From Planctomycetota bacterium (lineage in GTDB: Bacteria > Planctomycetota > Phycisphaerae > WQYP01): DNA of 59,803 nucleotides. Position 1 is the stretch's first letter; the number at the start of each line of letters is the position of its first letter. Under the pieces are notes generated by a model. It was not told the DNA's origin and made no database searches. It worked only from the letters and a program-made list of their open reading frames with translations. The stretch spans positions 1 through 59,803 of the forward strand of contig JAJZJL010000009.1 of assembly GCA_021810145.1 (NCBI GenBank). The letters run 5' to 3'. Below, piece by piece: positions 1 to 8,565 of the stretch. The position numbers and the translations under genes were made by a program.

Positions 1-214
1 TGCGCGGTGTGCGTTTCCGCCGCGATCCGAGATCGCTTTCTATTACCGGTGCGACGGGTTAGAATTCACGCACCAAGCAAGTTGGCATCTTTCGGGCGTG
101 AATGATGGTCGCAATAGCTGAAGCAATTTCAGAGTCCAAGCACGGCGGCAGGCGGCAGCTCCGAAGGACCAGCGTTTGTTCCGCAGTAAACCCGAGGTTT
201 TGCAGTTTCTCGCG

Positions 215-249
215 GTTGTTCGTTGGTCGTTGTTCGTTGACCGTTGACG
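215..249. repeat. heptamer array, 5 units GTTGNNC
   Basis: Five consecutive 7-base units of the form GTTGTTC, GTTGGTC, GTTGTTC, GTTGACC, GTTGACG. It sits inside the apparent Rhs frame and shows that this frame is not a clean gene. Confidence 0.85.
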
Positions 250-254
250 AGGGT

Positions 255-782
255 CAGGACCCGGCAATCTATCCCGGCGCTGCGGCGCACCCTCGGCCTG
301 GTGCCTCGGCGGGATTTCGCGGGGCTGATGCGGAGCATAATTGTGGCGAGCATTGCTCGCCCCCGCTCAATATCAATGGTGCCAACACGTATCAGCTTGT
401 GATGAGCACTCCAGTGAACGGCACCGATCCATTGGGTTTGTGGCACTGGTACGAACCCTGGACGTGGAATTGGAGTTGGTTGCCGTGGGCGGCGAAGGCT
501 GCGGTGAAGGTAGCCCCGCACGTCGTCCTGAAAGAGGGGGCAACGGAGTGCGAACTGCCCAAGGCTGCCCCAGGTGTGCTTACGGTCGCTTTGCAGCATA
601 AGCTTAACAGAGCCAAAGAAAGGCGGATGAACTACGATTTTCGCAACGAAATCACGCAGGACAATGTTTACAACGCCCTCAATAACTTCGATAACGGATT
701 CCCGTTGACTCCGTCGCAGCAACAGATCGTCGCGCAGTGGCTGCATGGCGACCTGAACTTGAGCTCCCCGGGCGGGCAGTAA
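255..782 (+). pseudogene. C-terminal fragment of an Rhs/YD-repeat protein
   Basis: The reading frame contains NGTDPLGLW around position 419-442, preceded by a stretch of the form N-G-A-N-T-Y-Q-L-V. This is the signature that closes the Rhs repeat-associated core in Rhs/YD-repeat proteins. The 110 residues that follow would be the variable tip, which in this family often carries a toxin; I recognise no toxin fold in it. Upstream the frame has no YD repeats and runs into a heptamer array (215-249), so the core has been lost and the open frame reaching further upstream is chimeric. I read it as a decayed tail. A short expressed tip protein cannot be excluded. Confidence 0.55.
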
Positions 783-848
783 GCGGAGTCCCCGGAGGGA
801 AGGGAGCGGCCGGTTGTGGTTGTCCCTCGCCAGCCGTTTTTCCGACAG

Positions 849-1418
849 ATGAGAAGGGGTGCTACGGTGCGGTCCACAAAGACACACACACTGATCTTCC
901 TGATACTGGCCTGCTTGCTTTTTTCGATCGGGGTAGTCTGCGGATACGCAGCGGCTGGAGGCGGCTTGGCGATGCAATTTCATATTACGCGCGGTCGGCG
1001 GGTGGGGCATTATGCCATGCAGATTGGCCGCGGAGGCAACGCGGTATCACTGTACGTTGCCGAGGATCCCACCACTGGCGTACTCGACAGACTGGAGGTG
1101 TTACAGATCGGCGGTGTTTTTAAGCGTCGTAGTTTCAGTCTCTTTTATCGACGCAAGGGGCCCTACGCCGGTGCGCCTCAGGTAACGCTTTTTACCGGTA
1201 AGGAGAATCGCCAGGGAGGGTGGACAGACGTTGGGCTGCGCGGGCGATTCCTGATGACTTTCCTCAGGCGCGGGGACGCAAATGTAATAAAGACCCTATT
1301 GGATGGGAAATGGGTGTCGGGCTACTCGGTCCACGGCGGGACGATCCAGTACAAAGGTATTACTTACCGGTATAGCAGGAAGAGGGGAAGTTGGCGATCA
1401 AGCGGAACCGGCCGGTAA
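849..1418 (+). CDS. hypothetical membrane-anchored protein
   Basis: I do not recognise this family. The ATG at 849 gives 189 residues; an in-frame ATG lies 11 codons upstream at 816. Residues about 10-35 form one hydrophobic segment (LIFLILACLLFSIGVVCGYA), a signal anchor or uncleaved signal peptide. The rest is soluble, basic and rich in beta-forming residues (Y-R-R-K, G-K-W-V). It starts about 65 bases after the Rhs-type tail on the same strand, where immunity genes of polymorphic toxins usually sit. That role is inference from position only; an ordinary envelope protein is equally possible. Confidence 0.5.
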   Translation: MRRGATVRSTKTHTLIFLILACLLFSIGVVCGYAAAGGGLAMQFHITRGRRVGHYAMQIGRGGNAVSLYVAEDPTTGVLDRLEVLQIGGVFKRRSFSLFYRRKGPYAGAPQVTLFTGKENRQGGWTDVGLRGRFLMTFLRRGDANVIKTLLDGKWVSGYSVHGGTIQYKGITYRYSRKRGSWRSSGTGR

Positions 1419-1696
1419 CTGCGGGCCGCCTAGTAGTTTGATTCCATAATAACATATCAATATTTATGCCAGCGTAACGGCGTCGAGTTTGTACTTCCAT
1501 CGGAATACAACGGGCATCCGGTGTATTTCCCGTGTAGTGGCCCAGCGGATTGTGGAAGGTGTTTGTTAGCAGTTTGATCGGTATTCGTTAGGAATCAGAT
1601 CCGAATGAATCTTAGGAGACATCTTGATTCCTATGGAGAGAACTCCCGCTGGCGTTCACTCGGGAGCACCACGGTGCGCAGCGCCCGCGCAGGAGC

Positions 1697-1792
1697 TATT
1701 GCCAAACATTGTGGATTGCCTGAGTCAGGCGGCTCATTTATTTGGCTCCGTTTTCGAATTTGATTCCTGCCAATACATCCGCAGTTAATTCC
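1697..1792 (+). repeat. 95-base direct repeat, copy 1
   Basis: Begins TATTGCCAAACATTGTGGA and ends near TTAATTCC. It matches 2200-2294 with scattered substitutions; both copies share the segment CCTGAGTCAGGCGGCTCAT. Confidence 0.85.
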
Positions 1793-2199
1793 GGGCTTGG
1801 CCGGCCCCGCAGACGGTGGCCTTGGCGCGGGGGCTGATTAGACTGGCCGCGAACGCTCCTCGGTCACACGGCCAGCGTGTATTCCGGGCGATATAAAACC
1901 TCGGCAGCGGAAACCACCACAGACCCCAGACCTTCAACTGATTTGGAATGGGTCGCGAAAGCAGGCGCGGTGGCACAATTTGCTTAGCACGTTCGGGAGG
2001 CACTTTTTTGGAATGCGAACGTGGTAGCATTGGAAATTGCAAAATGTCAAAACTGTGCGTGAAGCTGGCGAAACCCTGCGTTCTTTCCCGCCTCAACCTA
2101 CCTCCGTTTCCTCCTTGTAAATAACCGTGAATAAAAAGGATCAGAGAGGAGCGTTTTTCTTACAAAGAGGTACAGGAGGTGGGGGAGAAAGTTCAGAGA

Positions 2200-2294
2200 T
2201 ATTGCCAAATGTTGTGGACTGCCTGAGTCAGGCGGCTCATATATTTGACTCCATTTTCGAATTTGGTTCCTGCCAATACATCTGGAATGAATTC
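2200..2294 (+). repeat. 95-base direct repeat, copy 2
   Basis: Same orientation as 1697-1792, about 503 bases downstream, roughly 85 percent identical by eye. Its right side runs into the composite repeat that begins near 2334. Confidence 0.85.
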
Positions 2295-2333
2295 TGAGCC
2301 ATTAAGTCTCTGAAAGCTCCTTTTGGCACACCG

Positions 2334-2860
2334 TCCCGGGACGGATACAGAGGGTGAGGCGTCAACGAGTCCCGGCACATGGGACAGGTACTGAATCTAC
2401 TGATTAATACTGAATCTACTGACGAATACTGAGTATACTGACCAATACTGCACATACTGACCAGCCACTGTAATCGTGCCTTCGTGGCGACAAACCTTTT
2501 ATTCACAAAGAGGCCGAAAGAAATTACCAACCGCAAAGAAACGAAAGGATGCAAAGAATTGTTCAGGTAAATATTTTGTCCTTGTGGCTTTGGGTCCTTG
2601 TGGTGAAAAGCGTTTTGTGTTCACAAGGAGGGAGCAGAGGTGGGGGGAGGGTGTTACGGAACAGCGATTACCGAATGGCACATGCTCCGGCACATCGGGA
2701 TGGAACCTGGAAGAGCCGGGAAAAGATTACTAACCGCAAAAGAAGCAAAAGAACGCAAAGAAGTGGTCAGGTAATTAAATGCTCTTCGTGTCTTTGTGTC
2801 GTTGTGGTGAAAAGCGTTTTTTGTTCACAAGGAGGGAGCAGAGGGAACCTCAATGACCAG
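2334..2860 (+). repeat. composite repeat block A, copy 1
   Basis: An ordered mosaic: 19-base array, a phrase around GCCTTCGTGGCGACAAACC, a CAAAGAA-rich phrase, a CTTTGTG phrase ending CACAAGGAGGGAGCAGAGG, a CACATCGGGATGG phrase, then the CAAAGAA/CTTTGTG pair again. The same order recurs at 53270-53755 in direct orientation and, partly, at 42590-42960 inverted and 7313-7560 direct. Confidence 0.85.
2389..2464 (+). repeat. 19-base tandem repeat, 4 units
   Basis: Four head-to-tail 19-base units, the first TACTGAATCTACTGATTAA. Each is a 9-base plus 10-base pair of half-units starting TACTG. The same four-unit array recurs at 53304-53379, and a single unit is left at 7333-7351. Confidence 0.9.
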
Positions 2861-2879
2861 TGATCCGTGATCAATGATC
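2852..2879. repeat. heptamer array, 4 units
   Basis: Units AATGACC, AGTGATC, CGTGATC, AATGATC in perfect 7-base register at the right edge of composite block A. Confidence 0.8.
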
Positions 2880-3059
2880 CCGGCGGCTGGGTGTACCATG
2901 TACGCTCCGGCGGTGCCGGGGTGCTGCATTTTAGATCGTGCGCGGACGGCCGCGGGTTTCCACCGCGCGGCTGCGTGGTCGGAAGCAGATCGCGTTGTAC
3001 CGCAATGGTGCGGCAACCAATTGCTTTGCGTTCTTTGCGCCCTTGCGGTAATAATCTCG

Positions 3060-3345
3060 GTGTCCTCTGTGATCTCTGTGGCTACCCCCGTAGTTTACGA
3101 CTCTGCGCCACAATCCGTCAATTTCTTCGCGAACTACGAAGAACTCCCAGCTCGGCACACCGCGCCTTTGGCGGACGGTTACCGCCGGCAAGCCCGGCGG
3201 TTATGTGAGGTTTGGTTGCGGCTTCGCCGCGCTGGGGATAACTTCGTGCCGTGGATCCCGTTGAATGATGCTTTTGCGGTAATAATCTCGGTGTACTCTG
3301 TGCCCTCTGTGGCTACCCCCGTGGTTTACAGCTCTGCGTAATCTG
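3060..3345 (+). repeat. hairpin and CTCTGTG composite block C, copy 1
   Basis: Contains a hairpin with arms TTCTTCG/CGAAGAA at 3123-3143, a REP-like hairpin at 3182-3200 followed by TTATGTGAGG, a second hairpin GCGGC-ttc-GCCGC, and flanking 9-base-period phrases built on CTCTGTG. It matches the two tandem copies at 15.98-16.35 kb. Confidence 0.8.
3182..3210 (+). repeat. REP-like hairpin with TTATGTG tail
   Basis: Stem CCGCCGG/CCGGCGG with a short loop, followed directly by TTATGTGAGG. The tail matches the CTATGTGRTG tails at 16085, 16316 and 59234. Confidence 0.7.
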
Positions 3346-3385
3346 GGGAGCGGGATTAGGAACCTGTCCTGGCGCACCGGGATGG

Positions 3386-3434
3386 AACCTGGAATTCAGA
3401 ACCTGGAACCTCGAATTTAGAACCTGGAATCTGG
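3386..3434. repeat. heptamer array, 7 units AACCTGG
   Basis: Seven units in exact 7-base register: AACCTGG, AATTCAG, AACCTGG, AACCTCG, AATTTAG, AACCTGG, AATCTGG. This is the longest heptamer array in the window. Confidence 0.9.
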
Positions 3435-3573
3435 AAGAGATTGAAAGTGCAGCGCTTCATTCCCGGGGCACCGGGAATCATTGACGATGCCCCCCTTCGT
3501 GGCTTCGTGCCGAGGTGCCTGCGCCATGCGTTCTGTGCCGGAATTGTGTAATTGTTTCAGGCTCAATTCGGGC

Positions 3574-3602
3574 TGGACGCGGGTGGCGATATACGATATG
3601 AT
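3574..3602 (+). promoter_or_regulatory. candidate sigma-70-type promoter of rpsB
   Basis: TGGACG, a 17-base spacer, then TATGAT (4 of 6 and 5 of 6 consensus matches), about 140 bases upstream of the rpsB start. That leaves a leader long enough for S2 autoregulation, but I see no known leader motif. Confidence 0.35.
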
Positions 3603-3744
3603 TAATAGTTTGCCGCCTGTTCGGTCTATACGCAGCGTGTGTTGCGTGGCCGACGTACGCTTTTTTCGCCGCAAGGCGGATGATAAGCGACGGTAGGAGC
3701 CTGTGCGGCAAAGGCTCTGAAATCGCTGATACGAGGTTTTCCCC

Positions 3745-4611
3745 ATGGCTAATTCGGAATTGGTTCGTCAGCTCGTTGATTCGGGTATTCATTTCGGTCA
3801 CCGCACGAGTCGGTGGAACCCCAAAATGAAGCCGTACATTTACGGCAAACGGAATTTAATCCACATCATCGACGTGCGTGAAACGCTCAAAGGCCTGCTG
3901 GCGGCGCAGCGGTTTCTCAGCCGCCTTGTGGGCAGCGGTCGCGATGTATTATTTGTCGGCACGAAGCGGCAGGCCCGTTCGGTCATTGATGAAATCGGGA
4001 AGCAGGCGGGCATGCCGGTGGTCACGGAACGCTGGCTTGGCGGCACGCTGACGAACTACCGTACCATTCGTTCGCGCCTGCAGCGGCTGGAAGAACTGGA
4101 GCGCATTTTGCAGTCTCCGGATGTGGGTAAGAATTATTCCAAGAAAATGGTGTCCAATTTGAGCCGGGAGTATCGTAAGATTCTCCGCAATCTCTCGGGT
4201 ATTCGCGGTATGGACCGACTGCCCGGAGCGATGTTTGTGGTGGATGTTCACCGTGAAGCCATTGCGATTCAGGAAGCTCGCAAGCTGAAAATTCCGGTTA
4301 TTGGTCTGATTGATACCGACAGCGACCCGGATATGGTTGATATCGCCATTCCCGCCAATGATGATGCGCTGCGTGGGATTGATTTGATCATGAAGGAAAT
4401 TCTGGCCGCGGTACTGGAAGGCAAGTCGGGTCGGATTGCCAAGGAAGAACAGGATAAAGTGCAGCAGCGCGCGGCAAAATCGGAACGCACCCGCCGCCGC
4501 ACCACCACGGCACAGGCGGAAGAACAAGCTGAAGCGGAAAAAGCCGCTGCCGCCGCGGCGCCGGTCGCCACTGAGCCATCCGCCGATGCCCCGGCACCCA
4601 CGAACGGCTGA
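3745..4611 (+). CDS. rpsB: 30S ribosomal protein S2
   Basis: Encodes ribosomal protein uS2 of the small subunit, needed for S1 docking and translation initiation. The 288 residues begin MANSELVRQLVDSGIHFGHR and carry the S2 hallmarks HRTSRWNPKMKPYIYG, FVGTKRQAR, RWLGGTLTN and the late P-V-I-G-L-I-D-T-D-S-D-P motif. Residues to about 235 are the normal S2 body. The last 50 are an Ala/Glu/Thr-rich tail (from about QAEEQAEAEK to the end), a common type of extension in this phylum. The usual partner gene tsf (EF-Ts) is not downstream; a PAP2 phosphatase follows after 234 bases. The identity is certain. Confidence 0.98.
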   Translation: MANSELVRQLVDSGIHFGHRTSRWNPKMKPYIYGKRNLIHIIDVRETLKGLLAAQRFLSRLVGSGRDVLFVGTKRQARSVIDEIGKQAGMPVVTERWLGGTLTNYRTIRSRLQRLEELERILQSPDVGKNYSKKMVSNLSREYRKILRNLSGIRGMDRLPGAMFVVDVHREAIAIQEARKLKIPVIGLIDTDSDPDMVDIAIPANDDALRGIDLIMKEILAAVLEGKSGRIAKEEQDKVQQRAAKSERTRRRTTTAQAEEQAEAEKAAAAAAPVATEPSADAPAPTNG

Positions 4612-4845
4612 GGGGCAGTGCTCGTATATAGCGGTGCCGGACTACCAAACGGGCCAATGAGCGAAAGATTTGCCGAAAGGCTCCCGCATGGCGGCTGTGC
4701 CATCGGGTACCGGCGCGCAGTTGTTCGGTCAGCGGGCAAAGCGTATATAGGTGCTTGAATTTTGTGCCGATGCCTGATGCCGGCAGGCCGCCTGCGATGG
4801 CGATATCGCACCGGGTTAAATTTGCCGAAGCCCGCGAGGTAACTC

Positions 4846-5643
4846 ATGGAAAAACTGACCGTTCCCACCGCTGATGCGCCGCACGCCTCACCGTTGAAAA
4901 AAAACCTTATTATTCTGGGCATTGTGGTACTGGCGGAAATTCTTCTGCTGAGTTTCAATGCGCGGCTTGATACCACCGCCTGGCGGGCCACGCGCTGGCT
5001 GATGGGAGATCAGCAGCCGTACAACTGGAAAAAGGTGCAGTTGAATCCCCAGACGCATCCCGACGCGCCGTGGTGGCGCACGGTTACGCCGCCATTTCAT
5101 TCCCAGCTTTATCACCATACGGAAAGTACCTGGCGGGCCTTGCGCGACGTGGGTGTGCCTGCGGAGGTTATATTTATATGTTTATTGGTATGGGTGTATG
5201 ATCCGGCCCGCTGGAAGGGCATTGCCATTATGCTCAGTTCCATTCTGGGAGCCGGCGCGGTTTCCGAAGCGTTCAAAAGTGTCTGCGGCCGGGTGCGGCC
5301 CATCGGCACGTTGCCCAACGGCCACTTGAATGACGGCCTGAATGTGTGGCAATGGTTCCGTGGCTTTCATACGCAAGTCGATTTAAGTTTCCCCAGCGGT
5401 CACGCCTGTGTGGCGTTTGCCATGGCGGCGGCACTTACGTATTTGTCGCCGAAGGGGCGGCGGCTGTTTCTGCTGGTGGCGTGGCTGACATCCTTTTCCC
5501 GTATTGTCATGCAGGCCCATTTTTATTCCGACATAATCGCCGGTGGAACCATCGGCTGGTTCTGCGGTTTTGGTTGTGCTATTTGGATGGGAGAGCGTCT
5601 GGGGGTTGCTCAACGGACACTGATTCCGGAAGTGCAAACTTAG
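4846..5643 (+). CDS. PAP2-family membrane phosphatase
   Basis: An integral membrane acid phosphatase of the type-2 phosphatidic acid phosphatase superfamily, which dephosphorylates lipid phosphates such as undecaprenyl diphosphate or phosphatidic acid; the substrate cannot be told from sequence. All three catalytic motifs are present in 265 residues: K144-x6-RP, PSGH at 183-186, and S218-R-x5-H225-x3-D229. At least five hydrophobic helices are visible, the first at residues 20-37. The gene runs with rpsB but 234 bases downstream, so it probably has its own promoter. Its last 65 bases overlap the 3' end of the convergent MFS gene. Confidence 0.92.
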   Translation: MEKLTVPTADAPHASPLKKNLIILGIVVLAEILLLSFNARLDTTAWRATRWLMGDQQPYNWKKVQLNPQTHPDAPWWRTVTPPFHSQLYHHTESTWRALRDVGVPAEVIFICLLVWVYDPARWKGIAIMLSSILGAGAVSEAFKSVCGRVRPIGTLPNGHLNDGLNVWQWFRGFHTQVDLSFPSGHACVAFAMAAALTYLSPKGRRLFLLVAWLTSFSRIVMQAHFYSDIIAGGTIGWFCGFGCAIWMGERLGVAQRTLIPEVQT

Positions 5644-6973
5644 CGCGCTTCATAAATATCCCGGCGGTGACAATTAAACATAAACCCGCCGATACGTAAT
5701 ACGGCATGGCGGGAAATACATATTCAAATAACAATCCCGCCAGAATCGGCCCCATGGCGCGGGCCAGGCTTGCCATTCCCTGATTGGCACCAAGTACTTC
5801 ACCTTGTTCATCGGCATGGCAATGGCGGCTGATCAGCGCCTGCATGGCCGGGTTAAACAAACCGCTGCCGATGGCCAGCAAAACGCCCCCGGCCAGAAAT
5901 CCCGTCCAGCGCCAGGCCCAGTGGATGGGCAGGCCGATCAGCAGCAGTCCCGCGGAGGTAATAACCGGTCCCAGCAGCGTGAGCTTCAATTCCCCGTATT
6001 TTTTTGTCAGCCGCCCGATCATTCCGCCCTGAATAAGTACAATCACAATGCCAATGGAGCCAAACAGCCATCCGGAAGCGTAGCTGCTGCGGTCGTCCTG
6101 GCTTTTTCGAAATACCGCCAGAGAAGCGGTTACGTGCACATTCGCGGGCTTATTTCCTCCAACCAGAGTTGCCAGGCCATGGGCCGCACTGGCACCATCC
6201 GCGGCCAGCATGGCATGGACGGAAATGGGATAATTGCGATGCTGAATCAGCAGGCTAAGCGTCTGTTCCATGCCGGCAAAAGCAAAACCGTTGACAAAAA
6301 ATAGCAGGATCAGCGGACCGATAATGGGGCGCACCAGCGAATGTTCAAGTCCGCGAAAGCTGAATCGCCGGGCCGCGGCGTCATTGCGCTGATTATTGGG
6401 AGTGCGTGATTCCGCCAGTTGTGTAAATGTCATCAGTAACGCGGTGAAGGAAAAAGCTGCGGCCACCAGTGGCACGTATTGCAAGCCCAGAAAATGCGAA
6501 ACCAGACCGCCGATCACCGGCCCGAAAATAAATCCCAGTCCGAAGGCGGCACCCAACGCACCGAGCCCTTTGGCCCGGTTTTCCGGCGTGGTGATATCGG
6601 CAATATAGGCATTGGCCGTGGAAATATTGCCTCCGCTGATGCCATCCAGAATTCGGGAAGCAAAAATCAGCACAATGCCCAGCATGTGCCCCTGGAAAAA
6701 ATTGGCGAAAAAGAGCATGAAGAAGCCCACAATCGTGCCAATCTGACTGAGAATCAGCACAGGCCGCCGGCCGATATGATCCGACCACCGTCCCAGAATC
6801 GGCGCGAAGAGAAATTGAAAAAATGAATAGGTCGCACCGATGAGTGTCAGATAGAAATAATTGCTGATGCCAAATTGTTGCCCATATAACTGCAGGTTGG
6901 GCAGCACAATGCCAAATCCCACCAGATCCACAAAAACAATCAAAAATATGGTAAAAATACTGGCTTTGCGCAT
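5579..6973 (-). CDS. MFS efflux transporter (TetA/DHA1-like)
   Basis: A 464-residue major facilitator with twelve predicted helices, probably a proton-coupled drug or metabolite exporter. The N-terminus holds D-L-V-G-F-G-I-V-L-P-N-L and, in loop 2-3, the MFS motif A in the form GRWSDHIGRRPVL. The motif around GAAFGLGFIFGPVIGG matches motif C of DHA1 antiporters. An unusually long loop (about residues 240-275) separates the halves. AAGGGA lies 9 bases before the ATG. The 3' end converges on the PAP2 gene with 65 bases of overlap. No regulator is adjacent, and the substrate is unknown. Confidence 0.9.
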   Translation of the reverse strand: MRKASIFTIFLIVFVDLVGFGIVLPNLQLYGQQFGISNYFYLTLIGATYSFFQFLFAPILGRWSDHIGRRPVLILSQIGTIVGFFMLFFANFFQGHMLGIVLIFASRILDGISGGNISTANAYIADITTPENRAKGLGALGAAFGLGFIFGPVIGGLVSHFLGLQYVPLVAAAFSFTALLMTFTQLAESRTPNNQRNDAAARRFSFRGLEHSLVRPIIGPLILLFFVNGFAFAGMEQTLSLLIQHRNYPISVHAMLAADGASAAHGLATLVGGNKPANVHVTASLAVFRKSQDDRSSYASGWLFGSIGIVIVLIQGGMIGRLTKKYGELKLTLLGPVITSAGLLLIGLPIHWAWRWTGFLAGGVLLAIGSGLFNPAMQALISRHCHADEQGEVLGANQGMASLARAMGPILAGLLFEYVFPAMPYYVSAGLCLIVTAGIFMKRAKFALPESVSVEQPPDALPSK

Positions 6974-7198
6974 CGCTTATTTCCCTTAAAGGTTATCCAT
7001 ACGTTCCAGCACCGCGCCGAGTTCGCCATTCGAGCCGGCAAAGAGTCTAGGCTAGAGCTTATTGTAAAGCTTGTAAAGCGAAAAACATCTGCCCGAGCGA
7101 GACTGCGATACTGGACCTGTGACCGATTCCGCAACATCCATGCGATCGGTTGCGAACACAATCAGGCGATGAGCAATAAGTAGTGAATAAAAGGGACT

Positions 7199-7258
7199 GG
7201 ACCGCCCCGGCGCGCACGGGGTAAACTCTCCAAGCGGACTGCGCGGATACGGGGGGGC
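7199..7258 (+). repeat. ten-copy hairpin module, copy 1
   Basis: Core CCGGCGCGCACGGGGTAAAC followed by TCTCCAAGCGGACTGCGCGG. The stem is CCCCG/CGGGG with loop GCGCGCA. Confidence 0.88.
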
Positions 7259-7283
7259 GTCAACGAATCCCGGCGCGCCGGGA

Positions 7284-7311
7284 AACAACGAACAACGAGC
7301 AACGAACAACG
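7284..7311. repeat. heptamer array, 4 units AACAACG
   Basis: AACAACG, AACAACG, AGCAACG, AACAACG in exact 7-base register. Confidence 0.85.
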
Positions 7312-7332
7312 AGCCCCGGCACACGGGGCAGG

Positions 7333-7351
7333 TACTGAATCTACTGACCAG
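7333..7351 (+). repeat. single unit of the 19-base repeat
   Basis: TACTGAATCTACTGACCAG, flanked on the right by the same GCCACTGTA text as the four-unit arrays at 2389 and 53304. This looks like a contracted array. Confidence 0.85.
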
Positions 7352-7581
7352 CCACTGTAGTCGTGCCTTCGTGGCGACAAACCTTTTTATTCAAAAAGAG
7401 GCCGAAAGAAATTGCCAGCCGCAAAGAAATGAAATGACGCAAAGAATTGTTCAGGTAATTAAATACTCTTCGTGTCTTTGTGTCGTTGTGGTGAAAAACG
7501 TTTTTTGTTCACAAGGAGGAAGCAGAGGGCGACTCGGCGAGCAACGACCAACGAGCAGTTATTCCCGGCACATCGGGGTGG

Positions 7582-7616
7582 AACCTGGAAGCCAGAACCT
7601 GGAACCTGGAAGACAT
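7582..7616. repeat. heptamer array, 5 units AACCTGG
   Basis: AACCTGG, AAGCCAG, AACCTGG, AACCTGG, AAGACAT. Same phrase family as 3386-3434. Confidence 0.85.
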
Positions 7617-7680
7617 TAGAATCGCAGCGCTTCCAGCCAATTTGATCATTGATTCCCGGCGAGCCTGGAACCACTGAGGA

Positions 7681-7715
7681 TAACTCCTAACTCCTGACTC
7701 CTAACTCCTAACCCC
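7681..7715. repeat. heptamer array, 5 units TAACTCC
   Basis: TAACTCC twice, TGACTCC, TAACTCC, TAACCCC. It is followed directly by a CTTTGTG phrase of block A. Confidence 0.9.
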
Positions 7716-7858
7716 CTTCGTGTCTTTGTGTCGTTGTGGTGAAAAACGTTTTTTGTTCACAAGGAGGGAGCAGAGGAAGCAGAGGGTGCCACAATGAATC
7801 GCGGTGCGACGGGCATCTGCGATGGTGAGTTGGATTAGCTTCCTGGCAGGATGACGTG

Positions 7859-7918
7859 GACCGCCCCGGCGCGCACGGGGTAAACTCTCTAAGCGGACTG
7901 CGCGGATACCGGGGGGGG
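7859..7918 (+). repeat. ten-copy hairpin module, copy 2
   Basis: Same core and order as 7199-7258, with TCTCT instead of TCTCC after the core. It is preceded by CTTCCTGGCAGGATGACGTG, a lead-in shared with the copy at 53004. Confidence 0.88.
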
Positions 7919-7980
7919 CAACCGTCAACTATCAACGAATCGCGGTGTGCTGGCAAACAACGTGCCGTGAGGAATGTGTT

Positions 7981-8104
7981 TGTGCGGCGGGTGTATGCGG
8001 TGCCGAGCTGGATTGGAGTATGGATTTGGCTGATGGTGCCGGTAACGGCGGAGTTAGAAAGCCAGGGATCAGGGCCATGAAGGCCTTGCGGAATCTGTCA
8101 CAGA
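7981..8104 (+). repeat. three-copy 125-base module, copy 1
   Basis: Runs from GTGCGGCGGGTGTATGCGG to AATCTGTCACAG. Inverted copies lie at 12686-12819 and 42410-42531. A reading frame (…DWSMDLADGAGNGGVRKPG…) is kept in all three. Confidence 0.85.
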
Positions 8105-8565
8105 CCGAGCGATACCTATTTTGCTGTGGCACGACACGTGGCGCGGCTGCTGAGTTTGGCGAGATGGTCGGGAGATCGCGGTGGGTTGAAACGCCACGCA
8201 GTTGGGCATGCCGCAGCGCGCGTCGAAATGCCTGGCGCATCCTGCTTTAATACCGGATTTGCGCATTGCTGTCGTGAATTACATCATTCGCCAATCCTGC
8301 CCGGACAAGGTTTTCCATCCCCGGGTTCCGAACATGAACTACAAAACTCTGCATGCGCGCAATGATGCCGGCGCTATGCCCCGCAAAGCCGTGAACGGTT
8401 GCCAGAACGTTTATTGCCAATTGTTCCGCAGGGATATATTTGCTTTTTTTCTGTGGATATACTTTAATCCTTGCTCGGCGCGATGTGTCTCTGGCAGGCC
8501 GAAGGGCCGTGGCGGAGCAGCGGTGAAGAAAAAGCACACGGGGCGTTAATGTTTTGGAGAATTTC

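Larger units (their letters stand above)
1419..3744. other. repeat island upstream of rpsB
   Basis: No convincing gene in 2.3 kb. It holds a 95-base direct repeat pair, a 19-base tandem array, periodic phrases built on CTTTGTG, CTTTGCG and CTCTGTG, two heptamer arrays and a REP-like hairpin doublet. The many short open frames on both strands are repeat translations without plausible ribosome binding sites. The last 170 bases before 3745 are the rpsB leader. Confidence 0.75.
6974..8565. other. repeat island between MFS and glycosidase genes
   Basis: No supported gene in 1.6 kb. Identified contents: two copies of the ten-copy hairpin module, part of composite block A, heptamer arrays, one copy of a 124-base module (7981-8104), and one copy (about 7112-7175) of a module also found at 43411-43474 and 52830-52894. 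About 300 bases before 8566 show no repeat I recognise and probably hold the glycosidase promoter. Confidence 0.7.

Noticed and set aside
129..1010. Long minus-strand open frame
   Set aside because: It runs antisense through the Rhs fragment and heptamer array, has no ribosome site and no protein-like composition.
2389..2464. Possible CRISPR array
   Set aside because: Units are 19 bases and directly adjacent with no spacers, and no cas genes are nearby; it is a tandem repeat.
3949..4527. Minus-strand frame inside rpsB
   Set aside because: Shadow of rpsB codon usage; the plus-strand protein is certain.
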